Positions 55,360 through 64,000 are shown, numbered from the stretch's first letter. The stretch: 64,000 nt of DNA from Duganella guangzhouensis (GCF_009674535.1 NZ_WKJK01000014.1:121404-185403); one strand, 5' to 3'. Translations and numbers: made by a program. Notes: generated from the sequence alone by a model not told the origin.

Positions 55360-57046
55360 ATTCATCCTCTCCAACCAGACGACCGCCTTTTTCAGTGATC
55401 GGCGTGGCGTACACAAATTCCTTGAACGGCGCGACGCCGATGCGCGCCACGCAGGCGGCAAATGACTCGTCCTCAAAACGGTCGCGCAGGTAGACCTGCA
55501 GCAGGCGGTCGATCACTTCCGGCATTTGCAGCGCGGAGAACGATGGGCCGATGATCTTGCCGATCGCGGCGTTGTTGCCTTGGGCACCGCCGATCGACAC
55601 CTGATACCATTCGCTGCCGTCTTTATCCACACCCAGCACGCCGATATTGCCGACGTGGTGGTGGCCGCAGGCGTTGATGCAGCCGGAGATATTCAGTTCG
55701 ATCTCGCCGATGTCGTGCTGGAAGTCCAGATTGTCGAAACGCTCGGCGATGGCGGCGGCGATTGGCAGCGACTTGGCGTTGGCCAGCGAGCAGAAGTCGC
55801 CACCCGGGCAGCAGATCATGTCGGTCAGCAGGCCGATGTTCGGCGTTGCCAGGCCGTGCGCCTTGGCTTCCTGCCACAGCGCGAACAGCTGCGATTGTTC
55901 CACGTCGGCCAGCACCACGTTCTGTTCGTGGGTGACGCGCAGTTCGGCAAAGCTGTAGCGGTCCGCCAGATCGGCCATGAAGTCCATCTGCTCGGCGGTG
56001 GCGTCGCCCGGCGGCACGCCGGTCTTCTTCAGCGACAGCACCACGGCGGCGTAACCCGGCACTTTATGCGGCTTGACGTTGCGGTTGACCCAGTTGGCGA
56101 ACGCCTTGTTGCCAGCTTGCGCGGCCACGACGTCGCTGTCTTCCAGCGTCTTGTAGGCCGGCGGCTGGAAGTAGTCGATCACGCGCTGCATCTCTTCCAC
56201 GGTCAGGGTTTCCGGACCATCTTTCAGGTCGGCCCATTCCTCTTCCACCTGGCGCGAGAATTCCTCGACGCCGATGGCTTTCAGCAGAATCTTGATACGT
56301 GCCTTGTACTTGTTGTCGCGGCGGCCGTACTGGTTATACACGCGCATCACGGCTTCGGTGTAGGTCAGCAGGTGTTGCCACGGCAGGAATTCGCGGATCA
56401 CGCTGCCGATGATCGGGGTGCGGCCCATACCGCCGCCCGCCATGAACTTGAAGCCGATTTCGCCGGCCTCATTGCGCACCACGGTCAGGCCGATGTCGTG
56501 AATCGCGATCGCGGCGCGGTCTTCGACGGCGCCGTTGATCGCCACTTTGAATTTACGCGGCAGCGCGATGAATTCAGGGTGGAAGGTCGACCACTGGCGC
56601 AGCACCTCGGCGTACGGACGCGGATCGATGATCTCGTCGGCTGCAACGCCGGCGTACGGATCGGAGGTGGTGTTGCGGATGCAGTTGCCCGAGGTCTGGA
56701 TGGCGTGCATCTCCACCGAGGCCAGATCGCTCAGGATGTCCGGGGTCTGTTCCAGCTCAACCCAGTTAAACTGGATGTTTTGACGGGTGGTGAAGTGGCC
56801 ATAGCCGCGGTCGTACTTGCGGGCGATATGGGCAAACATGCGCATTTGCTTGCTTGCCAACAAACCGTACGGTACGGCAATCCGCAGCATGTAGGCGTGA
56901 CGTTGCATGTACAGGCCGTTTTGCAGACGCAATGGCAGAAATTCGGCTTCGGTCAGCTCATCAGCCAGGCGACGGCGCACTTGGTCCCGGTACTGGGCAA
57001 TGCGTTCACGGATGATGAGGTGGTCAAATTGGTCGTACTGATACAT
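55352..57046 (-). CDS. cysI: Sulfite reductase, haemoprotein subunit CysI
   Basis: 564 residues, siroheme/[4Fe-4S] nitrite/sulfite reductase family. It reduces sulfite to sulfide. Two ferredoxin-like/siroheme half-domains; cluster and siroheme ligands are in MICCPGGDFCSLA and NISGCINACGHHH. RNTTSDPYAG and TTRQNIQFNWVEL are family-typical. There is no CysJ flavoprotein in the operon, so it probably takes electrons from ferredoxin or another donor. First gene after the divergent cysB. Confidence 0.92.
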   Translation of the reverse strand: MYQYDQFDHLIIRERIAQYRDQVRRRLADELTEAEFLPLRLQNGLYMQRHAYMLRIAVPYGLLASKQMRMFAHIARKYDRGYGHFTTRQNIQFNWVELEQTPDILSDLASVEMHAIQTSGNCIRNTTSDPYAGVAADEIIDPRPYAEVLRQWSTFHPEFIALPRKFKVAINGAVEDRAAIAIHDIGLTVVRNEAGEIGFKFMAGGGMGRTPIIGSVIREFLPWQHLLTYTEAVMRVYNQYGRRDNKYKARIKILLKAIGVEEFSRQVEEEWADLKDGPETLTVEEMQRVIDYFQPPAYKTLEDSDVVAAQAGNKAFANWVNRNVKPHKVPGYAAVVLSLKKTGVPPGDATAEQMDFMADLADRYSFAELRVTHEQNVVLADVEQSQLFALWQEAKAHGLATPNIGLLTDMICCPGGDFCSLANAKSLPIAAAIAERFDNLDFQHDIGEIELNISGCINACGHHHVGNIGVLGVDKDGSEWYQVSIGGAQGNNAAIGKIIGPSFSALQMPEVIDRLLQVYLRDRFEDESFAACVARIGVAPFKEFVYATPITEKGGRLVGEDEYV

Positions 57047-57107
57047 AGATATATTCTTCCTGGATAGTCACTGATTCCCCAAACTAGCGCTAATAGTAAT
57101 AAACTTC

Positions 57108-57137
57108 GTCTTTATTCCATACGACTTAGTCTTTATT
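57108..57137. promoter_or_regulatory. Direct repeats in the cysI-cysB divergent region
   Basis: GTCTTTATT occurs at 57108-57116 and again at 57129-57137, 21 bp apart (two helical turns), in the 155-bp AT-rich region between cysI and cysB. TTGCTTATATAAG follows. This is a credible CysB binding region for sulfur-limited activation, inferred from position. Confidence 0.5.
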
Positions 57138-57201
57138 TGCTTATATAAGGATTGGGCATAAGCATGGACGCTAATAATTTTAAGATGGGCCAAGACCTGC
57201 A

Positions 57202-58143
57202 ATGAACCTTCACCAACTGCGCTTTGTGCGCGAAGCAGTACGCCAGAACTACAATCTGACCGACGCCGCCAAGGCGCTGTTTACCTCGCAGCCGGGGGTG
57301 TCGAAAGCCATTATCGAGCTGGAAGAGGAGTTGGGCGTGGATATCTTCACGCGCCACGGCAAGCGCATCCGTGGCCTGACCGAGCCCGGCCGGCTGGTGC
57401 TGGAGTCGGTGGAACTGATTATGCAGGAAATCGACAGCTTGAAGCGCATCGGCAAGGAATACGCGGCCCAGGACAGTGGCAGTTTCACCATCGCCACCAC
57501 CCACACCCAGGCCCGCTACACCTTGCCCAAGGTGGTGCAGGCCTTTATGCAGAAGTTCCCCAAAGTAAGGTTGTCTTTATTGCAGGGGAATCCGCAGCAG
57601 ATCGCCGAGATGGTGCAGCGCGACCAGGCCGACCTGTGCATCGCCACCGAATCGATTGCCGGCGTCAACGGGCTGGTCACCTTGCCATGTTACCAATGGG
57701 AGCATGTGGTGGTGGTGCCGCCCGACCATCCGCTGCTGCGCACGCGCCAGCCGACGCTGGAAGAGATCGCGGCTTTCCCGATCATCACGTATGATGGCGC
57801 CTTCGCCGGCCGCAGCAAGATCGATCACGCCTTCTCGCTGCGCGGCCTGAAGTTGGACGTGCTGCTGGAAGCCATCGATGCCGACGTCATCAAGACTTAT
57901 GTCGAACTCGGCATGGGGATTGGTATCATAGCGGGCATGGCCTTTGACGCCGAGCGCGACAAGAACCTGCGGGCCATCCCGGTCGGCTACCTGTTCGGCA
58001 TGAACGTGTCGCGGGTGGCGATCAAGCAGGGCGCTTACCTGCGCAGCTATATCTACACCTTTATCGAACTGCTGGCCCCTACGCTCAACCGCAAGTTGAT
58101 CGAGCAGGCCATGAGCGGCGAAAAAGAGAATTACGAACTATAA
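57202..58143 (+). CDS. cysB: CysB-type LysR regulator of sulfur assimilation
   Basis: 313 residues. N-terminal HTH (LTDAAKALFTSQPGVSKAIIELEEELGVDIFTRHGKRIRGLT by position about 18-60), then a CysB substrate-binding domain with IATTHTQARYTLP at the effector site and GIIAGMAFDAERD. It activates cys genes when N-acetylserine is present in characterised homologues. Divergent from cysI. A methyltransferase gene follows in the same direction. Confidence 0.93.
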   Translation: MNLHQLRFVREAVRQNYNLTDAAKALFTSQPGVSKAIIELEEELGVDIFTRHGKRIRGLTEPGRLVLESVELIMQEIDSLKRIGKEYAAQDSGSFTIATTHTQARYTLPKVVQAFMQKFPKVRLSLLQGNPQQIAEMVQRDQADLCIATESIAGVNGLVTLPCYQWEHVVVVPPDHPLLRTRQPTLEEIAAFPIITYDGAFAGRSKIDHAFSLRGLKLDVLLEAIDADVIKTYVELGMGIGIIAGMAFDAERDKNLRAIPVGYLFGMNVSRVAIKQGAYLRSYIYTFIELLAPTLNRKLIEQAMSGEKENYEL

Positions 58144-58162
58144 ATATACAGAAAGCATCACC

Positions 58163-58813
58163 ATGATTACCAATCAGTTGACACAATATTACGCCGTCAA
58201 CGCCGACAACTATGACCAGATCTACGCCGACGAGGCACGTTTCGACGATCTGGACGATCTGCAGGAAATGGTCGCCGAGCTGTTCCAGGACCACAAGGTG
58301 CTAGAGTTGGGCTGCGGCACCGCCTACTGGACCGACCTGATTTCGGAGACCGCCGAATCGGTCTACGCCACCGATATTTCGCAGGAAATGCTGGATCTGG
58401 CCGAAACCCGTGGCCTGGACGAAGACGTTGTCACCTTCGGCCAGCTGGACGCCTTCAACCTGCCGGACGGCATGGAAGGCGAGTACACGGCCGTATTTAT
58501 CGGCAACCTGTGGCGCCATGTGCGCCGCGAAGAGCAGGAAAAATACCTGAAGACGCTGCGCGCCAAGCTGGGCAAGGACGTGCTGCTGGTGGTGCTGGAC
58601 GAATCGATGGTGGACGGCGTCACCGTGATCGCCCGCACCGATGCCGAAGGCAATACCTTCGAATTCCTCACCGCCGACGATGGTCAGCGCTATGAAATCA
58701 TGCGCAATTACATGACCGACAGCACGCTGCGCAAGCGTTTTGCCAACCACGCCAAGCAGATCCGCGTCGAGCGCCTGCAGTATTACTATTTGCTGAGCTG
58801 CAAACTGAAGTAA
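58163..58813 (+). CDS. Class I SAM-dependent methyltransferase
   Basis: 216 residues. Motif I VLELGCGTAYWTDLI at about 46-60, an acidic motif II in VYATDISQEMLDLAE, and a post-motif region TFGQLDAFNLPDGMEGEYTAVFIGNLWRHV. Substrate unknown; a small-molecule or lipid methyltransferase is likely. It lies 19 bp after cysB and may be co-transcribed, but the sulfur link is only by position. Confidence 0.85.
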   Translation: MITNQLTQYYAVNADNYDQIYADEARFDDLDDLQEMVAELFQDHKVLELGCGTAYWTDLISETAESVYATDISQEMLDLAETRGLDEDVVTFGQLDAFNLPDGMEGEYTAVFIGNLWRHVRREEQEKYLKTLRAKLGKDVLLVVLDESMVDGVTVIARTDAEGNTFEFLTADDGQRYEIMRNYMTDSTLRKRFANHAKQIRVERLQYYYLLSCKLK

Positions 58814-58940
58814 GTTTTTCTCAACTTGATGTTGATTTACAACAAATGGTCGTTGTCACATTGTTGAAGTAATTGATAGGCATGATCTCGGCCGTAGATC
58901 AAACCTGCATCTTTCTTCAACCTCATGTAGAGAACATCAA

Positions 58941-60026
58941 GTGAAAAAACTTACTCTGGTAGCAATGATCATTGGCGGCTTCGCAGCGCAAGCCCAGGCT
59001 CAATCGAACGTGACCATCTACGGTCTGGTGGATGCCGGTATCGTGAGCGAGCGCGGCGGCTCGGCTGGCAACGTGACCAAAGTCACCAGCGGTATCGGCG
59101 GCCAGTCCCGTCTGGGCTTCAAAGGCACCGAAGATCTGGGTAACGGCCTGTCGGCCATCTTCCAGCTGGAAACCGGCTTCAAAGCCGACGACGGCACCCT
59201 GGACAGCACCAACACCATCTTCAACCGTCAAGCCTTCGTCGGCCTGAAATCGAAAGATGCCGGTCAGCTGACCATCGGCCGTCAGTACACCCCACTGTAC
59301 CTGGCACAAAGCCAAGTGGCTGACCCATTCGGCGCCGGCTACGCTGGTTCGATCAAAAACCTGTTCCCATCGGCTGGCGCCAACACCCGCGTCAGCAACG
59401 CGCTGGTGTACTCGACCCCAACCGTGGAAGGCTTCAGCGCCGACGCCCTGTACGCGCTGGGCGAGCAAGCTGGCAGCACCACCGCCGGCCGTCAGTTCGG
59501 TCTGGGCCTGAACTACGCCCAAGGCCCGCTGAACGCGCGTCTGGTGTACAACAACAAGAACAACGACACCGCGGCCACCAGCACCACCGCCGCCAAGATC
59601 CAGGACACCGGCCGTAACACCATGTTCGCCGCCAACTACGACTTCCAGGTTGTTAAAGCCTACTTCGCCTACGGCGCGGACAAGGGCGTGAACAGCGCTG
59701 TGCTGCCAACCGCCAACGCCTTCGGCTACACCGTGGCGCCTAAAGCCTCGACCGACAGCAACGACCTGCTGGTTGGCGCGCAAATCCCGGCCGGCAACGG
59801 TATCGTGATGGCTTCGTACATCCGCAAAAACGACAAGACCGTCAACAACCAGGACGCCGATCAGTGGGCACTGGGCTACCTGTACAACCTGTCGAAACGC
59901 ACCGGCGTGTACGTGGCTTACGCCAAGATCAAGAACAAGAACGGCGCTGGCTACACCGTTGGTAACAACAACGAAGCCGGTACTGGCGACAAGGCCTTCA
60001 ATGCTGGCCTGCGTCACTCGTTCTAA
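58941..60026 (+). CDS. Gram-negative porin (betaproteobacterial general porin)
   Basis: 361 residues. Start is GTG at 58941 with AGAGAA before it. Signal peptide MKKLTLVAMIIGGFAAQAQA followed by mature QSNVTIYGLVDAGI, the standard porin_4 start. The 16-strand barrel ends FNAGLRHSF with the terminal Phe for BAM-dependent assembly. Codons are strongly biased (GGC/CTG/ACC), as for a highly expressed gene. No terminator is visible in the 6 bp before the converging kinase gene. Confidence 0.95.
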   Translation: MKKLTLVAMIIGGFAAQAQAQSNVTIYGLVDAGIVSERGGSAGNVTKVTSGIGGQSRLGFKGTEDLGNGLSAIFQLETGFKADDGTLDSTNTIFNRQAFVGLKSKDAGQLTIGRQYTPLYLAQSQVADPFGAGYAGSIKNLFPSAGANTRVSNALVYSTPTVEGFSADALYALGEQAGSTTAGRQFGLGLNYAQGPLNARLVYNNKNNDTAATSTTAAKIQDTGRNTMFAANYDFQVVKAYFAYGADKGVNSAVLPTANAFGYTVAPKASTDSNDLLVGAQIPAGNGIVMASYIRKNDKTVNNQDADQWALGYLYNLSKRTGVYVAYAKIKNKNGAGYTVGNNNEAGTGDKAFNAGLRHSF

Positions 60027-60032
60027 GCTGGT

Positions 60033-61184
60033 CTAGGCAGTTTCAGGCGGCAGCGGCAGGCGGATCATGATCCGCGTGCCGTTGTCGCTGACAATAGCGA
60101 TCTCGCCATGCAGTGCCCAGACGCGTTCGCGCATCCCGATCAGGCCGAAGGACGAAGCTTTGTCCATATCCTTTTCGGCGATGCCGCGGCCGTCGTCATG
60201 GATGGTCAGGTGCAAGGCTGCATCCTTGCGGTATAGCGACAGCGTCACCTTGCCGGCCTCGGCGTGGCGGGCGATGTTGGTCAGCGCTTCCTGCGCGATG
60301 CGAAAGATGGCCGTGCTGTAAGCATCATCCAGTGTTAAATCCTCTTCATTGGCGTCCAGCGTGCAAGCGATGTTGTTGCGCGTGACGAACTCCTGGCGCA
60401 GGCTCTCCAGCGCAAAATACAAGCCTCCCTCATCCAGTGCGCGCGGCCGCAGATTGCCGGCGATGCGGCGCAGCGACGTGATCGCGGTCATCAGCAGTTC
60501 ATCCATGCCGGCTTGCAGCTTGCGGGCGGCCGCATTATTGCCGGTGTGTCGCTGCAACAGCGCCAGGTCGCCACGCAGCGTGGCCAGTAGTTGGCCCAGA
60601 TCGTCGTGCAGCTCGCGCGCGATGTGCTTGCGTTCTTCCTCGCGAATGGTTTGCAGCGCCGCCGACAGTTCGCGCAGCTGCGAATACGATTGCTCCAGCT
60701 GTTCCTGCACCTGCTTGCGCTCGGTGATGTCGCGCAGGATGATGGTGTAGATGCGCTGGCCATTCTCGCTCAGCGAGGAAATCGAGCCTTCCAGCGGAAA
60801 GTGCTGGCCACCGGCGCGGATGCCGGTCACCGCGTAGTCGCTGGTGCGCCGGCCCTTCATGCGCATGCGGATGCCGGTGTTGCCGAAGTATTGCGTGGCA
60901 TGGCTATCGTTGCTCTGGCGCTGGTCGGCCGGGATGAATTGCCGCAGTGGTGCGCCTTGCATGGCTTGTACCGTAGTGCCGAACATCGCGGCCGCTGATG
61001 GATTGACCTGCAGGATGTGCTGATGCTCATCGGTGGAGATGATGGCGTCGTTGGCGTGCTGGATGATGCCGCGACTGCGCTTGATGGCGGCGGCGCTGCG
61101 CGCGCATTGCCAGCCCAGGCGCCAGGATAGGCGGCTGGTTGCCGTCAACATGGTCAACAGCAGTAGAGGTCGGATTGGATTCAT
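60033..61184 (-). CDS. PAS-domain sensor histidine kinase, HisKA_3 type
   Basis: 383 residues from ATG 61184 with GGGAG before it; an upstream TTG is rejected. A short hydrophobic N terminus (about 5-30) is followed by a PAS domain (about 40-155, IIQHANDAIISTDEHQHILQVNPSAAAMFG). A coiled coil leads to the HisKA_3 region with phospho-acceptor His in IARELHDDLGQLLATL, then HATPase_c (EALTNIARHAEAG, DDGRGI, GLIGMRERV). This is a NarL-partner kinase, but no NarL-type regulator is nearby; the adjacent regulator is LytTR-type. Confidence 0.88.
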   Translation of the reverse strand: MNPIRPLLLLTMLTATSRLSWRLGWQCARSAAAIKRSRGIIQHANDAIISTDEHQHILQVNPSAAAMFGTTVQAMQGAPLRQFIPADQRQSNDSHATQYFGNTGIRMRMKGRRTSDYAVTGIRAGGQHFPLEGSISSLSENGQRIYTIILRDITERKQVQEQLEQSYSQLRELSAALQTIREEERKHIARELHDDLGQLLATLRGDLALLQRHTGNNAAARKLQAGMDELLMTAITSLRRIAGNLRPRALDEGGLYFALESLRQEFVTRNNIACTLDANEEDLTLDDAYSTAIFRIAQEALTNIARHAEAGKVTLSLYRKDAALHLTIHDDGRGIAEKDMDKASSFGLIGMRERVWALHGEIAIVSDNGTRIMIRLPLPPETA

Positions 61185-61257
61185 GGGTTTCTCCCGGCGG
61201 CTGGGGCGCCGCAAGGAGAAACACTAGATCAGATATGGCAGGGCGAAGTTGATGTGA

Positions 61258-61290
61258 CTCAGGCTAACCTCAGGCTAACCTCAGGCTTAC
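61258..61290. repeat. Three 11-bp tandem repeats
   Basis: CTCAGGCTAAC at 61258-61268 and 61269-61279, then CTCAGGCTTAC (one mismatch) at 61280-61290. The last copy includes the stop codon region of the response regulator gene. Confidence 0.9.
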
Positions 61291-62069
61291 ATCTGCTTGA
61301 ACAGATGCAGGAAGCTGCGGCTGACTTCCAGCTTTTCCGAGCGGCCCTTGATCATCACCAGGTGGCGGCCACGGATGTCGCGCGTCACGCCTTCGATGGC
61401 GTTGACGTTGACCAGCGTAGCGCGGTGGATTTGCCAGAACAGCGCCGGGTCCAGCTCGTCGGCCAGGTCGCGCACTGGTTTGCGGATCAGCGCCTCGTAT
61501 TTCTCGGTCTGCACACAGGTGTATTTTTCGTCGGAGCGGAAGAACAGGATTTCTTCGACCGGAATCATGCGCAAGTCCTGGCCGATGCTGGCCTGTATCC
61601 ATTGCAGGAAGTTGGGCTTGGGGGCGGAAATCTTTTCGGTCAGCTGGGCCAGCATGGCGGTGACGCTGGCGTTGACGTCAACGGCGGCGCCGGCGCCGGC
61701 GCTGGCCGACTTGCTCAGACGGCCTTTGAGGCGCTCGACCGTGATCTGCAGGCGCTCCGGCTCGGGCGGTTTCAGCACGTAGTCGATGGCGCCGCGCTCG
61801 AAAGCTTCCACCGCGTAGGCATCGTAGGCGGTGACGAATACGATGTGGCTCTTGTTGCCAATCTCGGCGGCGGCTTCCATGCCGGTCTTGCCCGGCATGC
61901 GGATGTCGAGGAAGGTGAAGTCGGGCTTCAATTGGTCGACCAGCTCGATGGCTTCATCGCCGTTCTTGGCTTCGCCAATGATGTCCAGCTCGGGCCAGAC
62001 CTGGCCCAGGCGCATGCGCAACTGGTCGCGCATCAAACGTTCGTCATCTGCAATGATTGCTGTAGGCAT
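61287..62069 (-). CDS. LytTR-family response regulator
   Basis: 260 residues. Receiver domain with Asp8/Asp9 and phospho-acceptor Asp in FTFLDIRMPGKTG, Lys in VLKPPEPERL. Linker of ~30 residues (Ala/Gly-rich), then a LytTR DNA-binding domain (about 155-258) with FWQIHRATLVNVNAI and LEVSRSFLHLFKQM. It follows the LytS-like kinase by 69 bp of AT-rich DNA and precedes the PAS kinase, so it could receive input from either; the LytS-like kinase is the expected partner. Confidence 0.9.
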   Translation of the reverse strand: MPTAIIADDERLMRDQLRMRLGQVWPELDIIGEAKNGDEAIELVDQLKPDFTFLDIRMPGKTGMEAAAEIGNKSHIVFVTAYDAYAVEAFERGAIDYVLKPPEPERLQITVERLKGRLSKSASAGAGAAVDVNASVTAMLAQLTEKISAPKPNFLQWIQASIGQDLRMIPVEEILFFRSDEKYTCVQTEKYEALIRKPVRDLADELDPALFWQIHRATLVNVNAIEGVTRDIRGRHLVMIKGRSEKLEVSRSFLHLFKQM

Positions 62070-62138
62070 TGTGATCGGGTGTGTAATGTTAATTAATCAA
62101 TCAATTATTCAACGAATTGGCGCAAGAATCAATCGTTG

Positions 62139-63455
62139 TTATTTGGCCGCCTGTTTGGCCAGCTGATAGGGCACCTCAATGGTGACAATCACGCCGCTCG
62201 GGCTGTTGGCGGCGATGAGCAGCTGGGCCTGCTCGCCATGCAGCAGTTTCAGGCGTTCACGGATGTTGGTCAGGCCCAGGCCGGTACCGTCGCTGGGCTT
62301 GGCGCCGAAGCCGAGGCCGGTGTCGCTGACAATCACGCGCAGCTTGTTGTGGGCGACGTCGGCGCGCACCCTCAGCAGGCCGCCTTCAGGTTTGCCTTCC
62401 AGCCCGTGCTTGATGGCGTTTTCCACCATCGACTGCAGCATCATCGGTGGGAAGGCGGCGGTGCGCAGGCCGTCCGGCACGTCGAATTCCACCGTCAGGC
62501 GTTCTTCCATGCGCATTTTCAGCAGGTTCAGATAGGCTTCGACCATGTCGGCTTCACGGCCGAGGTTGGTGATCAGCGAGCTGTCGCGCATCTGCGGCAG
62601 CACCGCGCGCAGGTATTTAATCAGGCTGCGCTGCATGGCCGAGGCGCGTGGCGGGTCGGTTTCAATCAGATGCTCGACCGAGGCCAGAGTGTTGAACAGG
62701 AAGTGCGGCTCGACTTGGGCTTGCATCATCTGCATCTTGGCTTCGCTGAGCTGGCGCTGCATGGATTCGCGTTCGGCGGCGGCGTTGGCGGTCTGGGTTT
62801 CGGCTTCGGCGCGTTTTTTGCTGCCCATCAGCGCCTTGGTGCCAAACAGGAACAGCACCAGCAACGTGATGAAACTTTTGAACCAGGTGGACGCCTGGCC
62901 GTGGTAACGCGCCACTTTCTGTTCGGCCGCGTCGTCAACCGCTTCTTCAATCGCGTTGGACAGTTCTTCACCGATCTGCGGCGGCAGGTCGATGTGGACC
63001 TCATCGCCCGGCAGCGAGGGCAGGGCGGGCACCGAAGCCGCGCCAGTCTTGCCGGATTTGGTGGTGGCGGCAGGGGTTTCGGGCGCGGCGGGGGCGGCTG
63101 GTGCTTCCGGCGACTCCGGTGCTTCCGGGGCGGCGACGGGTGCCGAGCTGTCTTCGCTGTTTTTGTTGCGCAGTTTTCCGCGCGGGTTGAAGTGAATGCC
63201 GCTGTCGTCGATCAGGATGTTGCTGTCGGCACCTTTGCGCTTGCCGTGGCTGTTGTGCTGCACCTCTTCCTGTGCCGGGTTCGACGAGAATAGTTCGTCC
63301 TGCAGGATGCCGCCGGCAATCATTGTCAGAACCGCAAACACCAGGAACTTCCACCAGGACAGTTGGGTAACCCAGGTCACAACCACGTCGAAACTGCGAT
63401 GCAGCACGCCGCCGGCGGTTTTTAGTGTGTCTTGCACTTTAGGCGTAGGAAACAT
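62139..63455 (-). CDS. LytS-like sensor histidine kinase with Ala/Pro-rich extracytoplasmic loop
   Basis: 438 residues. TM helix about 35-52 (WWKFLVFAVLTMIAGGIL), a periplasmic segment with a low-complexity Ala/Pro/Glu-rich stretch (about 107-140, APVAAPEAPESPEAPAAP), a second TM helix (about 192-208), then a coiled coil and His_kinase domain with His in AQVEPHFLFNTLASVEHL. The HATPase_c domain has SMVENAIKHGLEG and a G box GTGLGLTNIRERL. Encoded before the LytTR regulator, divergent from the rRNA operon. Confidence 0.88.
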   Translation of the reverse strand: MFPTPKVQDTLKTAGGVLHRSFDVVVTWVTQLSWWKFLVFAVLTMIAGGILQDELFSSNPAQEEVQHNSHGKRKGADSNILIDDSGIHFNPRGKLRNKNSEDSSAPVAAPEAPESPEAPAAPAAPETPAATTKSGKTGAASVPALPSLPGDEVHIDLPPQIGEELSNAIEEAVDDAAEQKVARYHGQASTWFKSFITLLVLFLFGTKALMGSKKRAEAETQTANAAAERESMQRQLSEAKMQMMQAQVEPHFLFNTLASVEHLIETDPPRASAMQRSLIKYLRAVLPQMRDSSLITNLGREADMVEAYLNLLKMRMEERLTVEFDVPDGLRTAAFPPMMLQSMVENAIKHGLEGKPEGGLLRVRADVAHNKLRVIVSDTGLGFGAKPSDGTGLGLTNIRERLKLLHGEQAQLLIAANSPSGVIVTIEVPYQLAKQAAK

Positions 63456-63569
63456 GAACGGCTTTCACTTTTAACATGAGGCAAGTTTAACGAGCAACGC
63501 GCGCCAGCGCCATGCGATTGCGACAGTCTGCAAGAAACAGGGAGTGGGCGGCACGCAGACGGGAACTGC

Positions 63570-63599
63570 TTGCCAAACCCACCGAAGGTTTGCTATAGT
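63570..63599 (+). promoter_or_regulatory. Upstream rRNA operon promoter candidate
   Basis: TTGCCA (63570-63575), 18 bp, TATAGT (63594-63599) with a TGC extended -10. Predicted start is near 63606, in the leader of the 16S gene. Confidence 0.5.
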
Positions 63600-63658
63600 T
63601 CGGTCCCTCGCGAAACGCAGTGTCGAAAATCAAACGATGCAGCGAAATAAACGAGGGG

Positions 63659-63687
63659 TTGACGAGATAAATCAAATGCTTCATAAT
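63659..63687 (+). promoter_or_regulatory. rRNA operon promoter
   Basis: TTGACG (63659-63664), 17 bp, CATAAT (63682-63687), each one base from consensus, followed by a CTCGC discriminator. Predicted start is near 63694, about 190 nt before the mature 16S end. The 428-bp gap 63456-63884 is the rrn promoter and leader; I see no gene in it. Confidence 0.75.
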
Positions 63688-63735
63688 CTCGCTTCTTCGC
63701 TGATGAACAAAACGATTCAACAGCAAGCAACACAA

Positions 63736-63747
63736 GATCTTTAAAAA
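63736..63747 (+). promoter_or_regulatory. boxA-like antitermination site in the rRNA leader
   Basis: GATCTTTAAAAA resembles the boxA core (TGCTCTTTAA) bound by NusB/NusE, at the expected place between promoter and 16S. The following stretch up to GTGGGCGTTTGATG is typical of betaproteobacterial rrn leaders. Confidence 0.55.
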
Positions 63748-63884
63748 TTTACAGTCGATAAATGTGGGCGTTTGATGCTGCAACAAAAAGCATTAAATGC
63801 TCAACAAAGAAATATTCAGTAGAAATACTGTCAGTATTTTGAGAAGAGCGAACCATACCGGTAACACGGTATAAAACAGAGATT

Positions 63885-64000
63885 AAACTAAAGAGTTTGA
63901 TCCTGGCTCAGATTGAACGCTGGCGGCATGCCTTACACATGCAAGTCGAACGGCAGCGCGGGGCAACCTGGCGGCGAGTGGCGAACGGGTGAGTAATATA
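63885..64000 (+). rRNA. 16S ribosomal RNA, 5' end (truncated by window)
   Basis: AAACTAAAGAGTTTGATC aligns with the first 18 bases of E. coli 16S rRNA. CTGGCTCAGATTGAACGCTG and the 8-27F primer region follow, then ACACATGCAAGTCGAACG and GTGGCGAACGGGTGAGTAA. The mature 5' end is inferred by alignment to E. coli position 1. Bases match betaproteobacterial 16S; the V1 loop here is short. Confidence 0.97.

Noticed and set aside
62136..63293. 385-residue open frame opposite the LytS-like kinase
   Set aside because: Gly/Gln/His-rich shadow frame; the kinase on the other strand has clear catalytic motifs.
63544..63744. 66-residue open frame before the 16S gene
   Set aside because: It covers the rRNA promoters and leader, has no ribosome-binding site and no recognisable protein features.

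Overview
The window is a 64 kb, GC-rich, gene-dense piece of a betaproteobacterial chromosome. The gene families, the layout (icd / csp / clpS-clpA, lptFG-pepA, cysB divergent from cysI-DUF934-cysH-cysD-cysN-cobA) and the start of the 16S rRNA gene at the right end fit Burkholderiales, most likely Oxalobacteraceae (Massilia/Duganella/Janthinobacterium-like). This placement is inference from gene content, not a database match. Most of it is ordinary chromosome, with no prophage, no CRISPR array and no complete insertion sequence.

Left part (1-10,400): the 3' end of NADP isocitrate dehydrogenase, a catalase-peroxidase carrying an export signal, a cold-shock protein, the ClpS-ClpA pair, a large 43-bp-arm inverted repeat, a TonB-dependent receptor and a small coiled-coil membrane protein. 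From 10,380 to 22,100: a tricorn-like S41 protease split by a 10-bp tandem duplication, a MacB/FtsX-type permease, a RelE/HigA-type toxin-antitoxin pair, a tightly packed three-gene operon (membrane protein, TPR membrane protein, TPR-AAA+ ATPase) of unknown function, and a hydrolase-LytS-LytTR signalling operon.

Middle (22,200-33,860): a propionate module. PrpR is divergent from prpB-prpC-acnD-prpF, which has a clear sigma-54 promoter. A second inverted-repeat element follows, then prpE and a DUF485/ActP acetate permease pair. Together they import short-chain acids, activate propionate to propionyl-CoA and run the methylcitrate cycle by the AcnD/PrpF route. A five-PAS GGDEF-EAL protein, exonuclease III, a phage-like hypothetical protein, a lipoprotein, PepA, LptF-LptG, a CbiX-type chelatase, a lipocalin-like protein with a divergent LysR regulator, an M13 peptidase and a secreted intradiol-dioxygenase-like protein follow.

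Right part (48,000-64,000): an orphan ClpP and a C-terminally shortened ECF sigma factor are divergently transcribed from a region that carries a perfect TGTCACA-N16-CGTC promoter motif facing the sigma gene and an N17 version facing clpP. This is the most interesting regulatory arrangement I found. Next come the assimilatory sulfate reduction operon with its CysB regulator, a methyltransferase, a general porin, a PAS sensor kinase, a LytTR response regulator and a LytS-like kinase. The window ends with the promoter, leader and first ~116 nt of a 16S rRNA gene.

Start codons were chosen by ribosome-binding sites and family length. Several differ from the longest open frame (katG, clpS, clpA, pepA, cysD, clpP, the LysR gene and others), and some genes appear to start at GTG or TTG (porin, glutaminyl cyclase, M13 peptidase).
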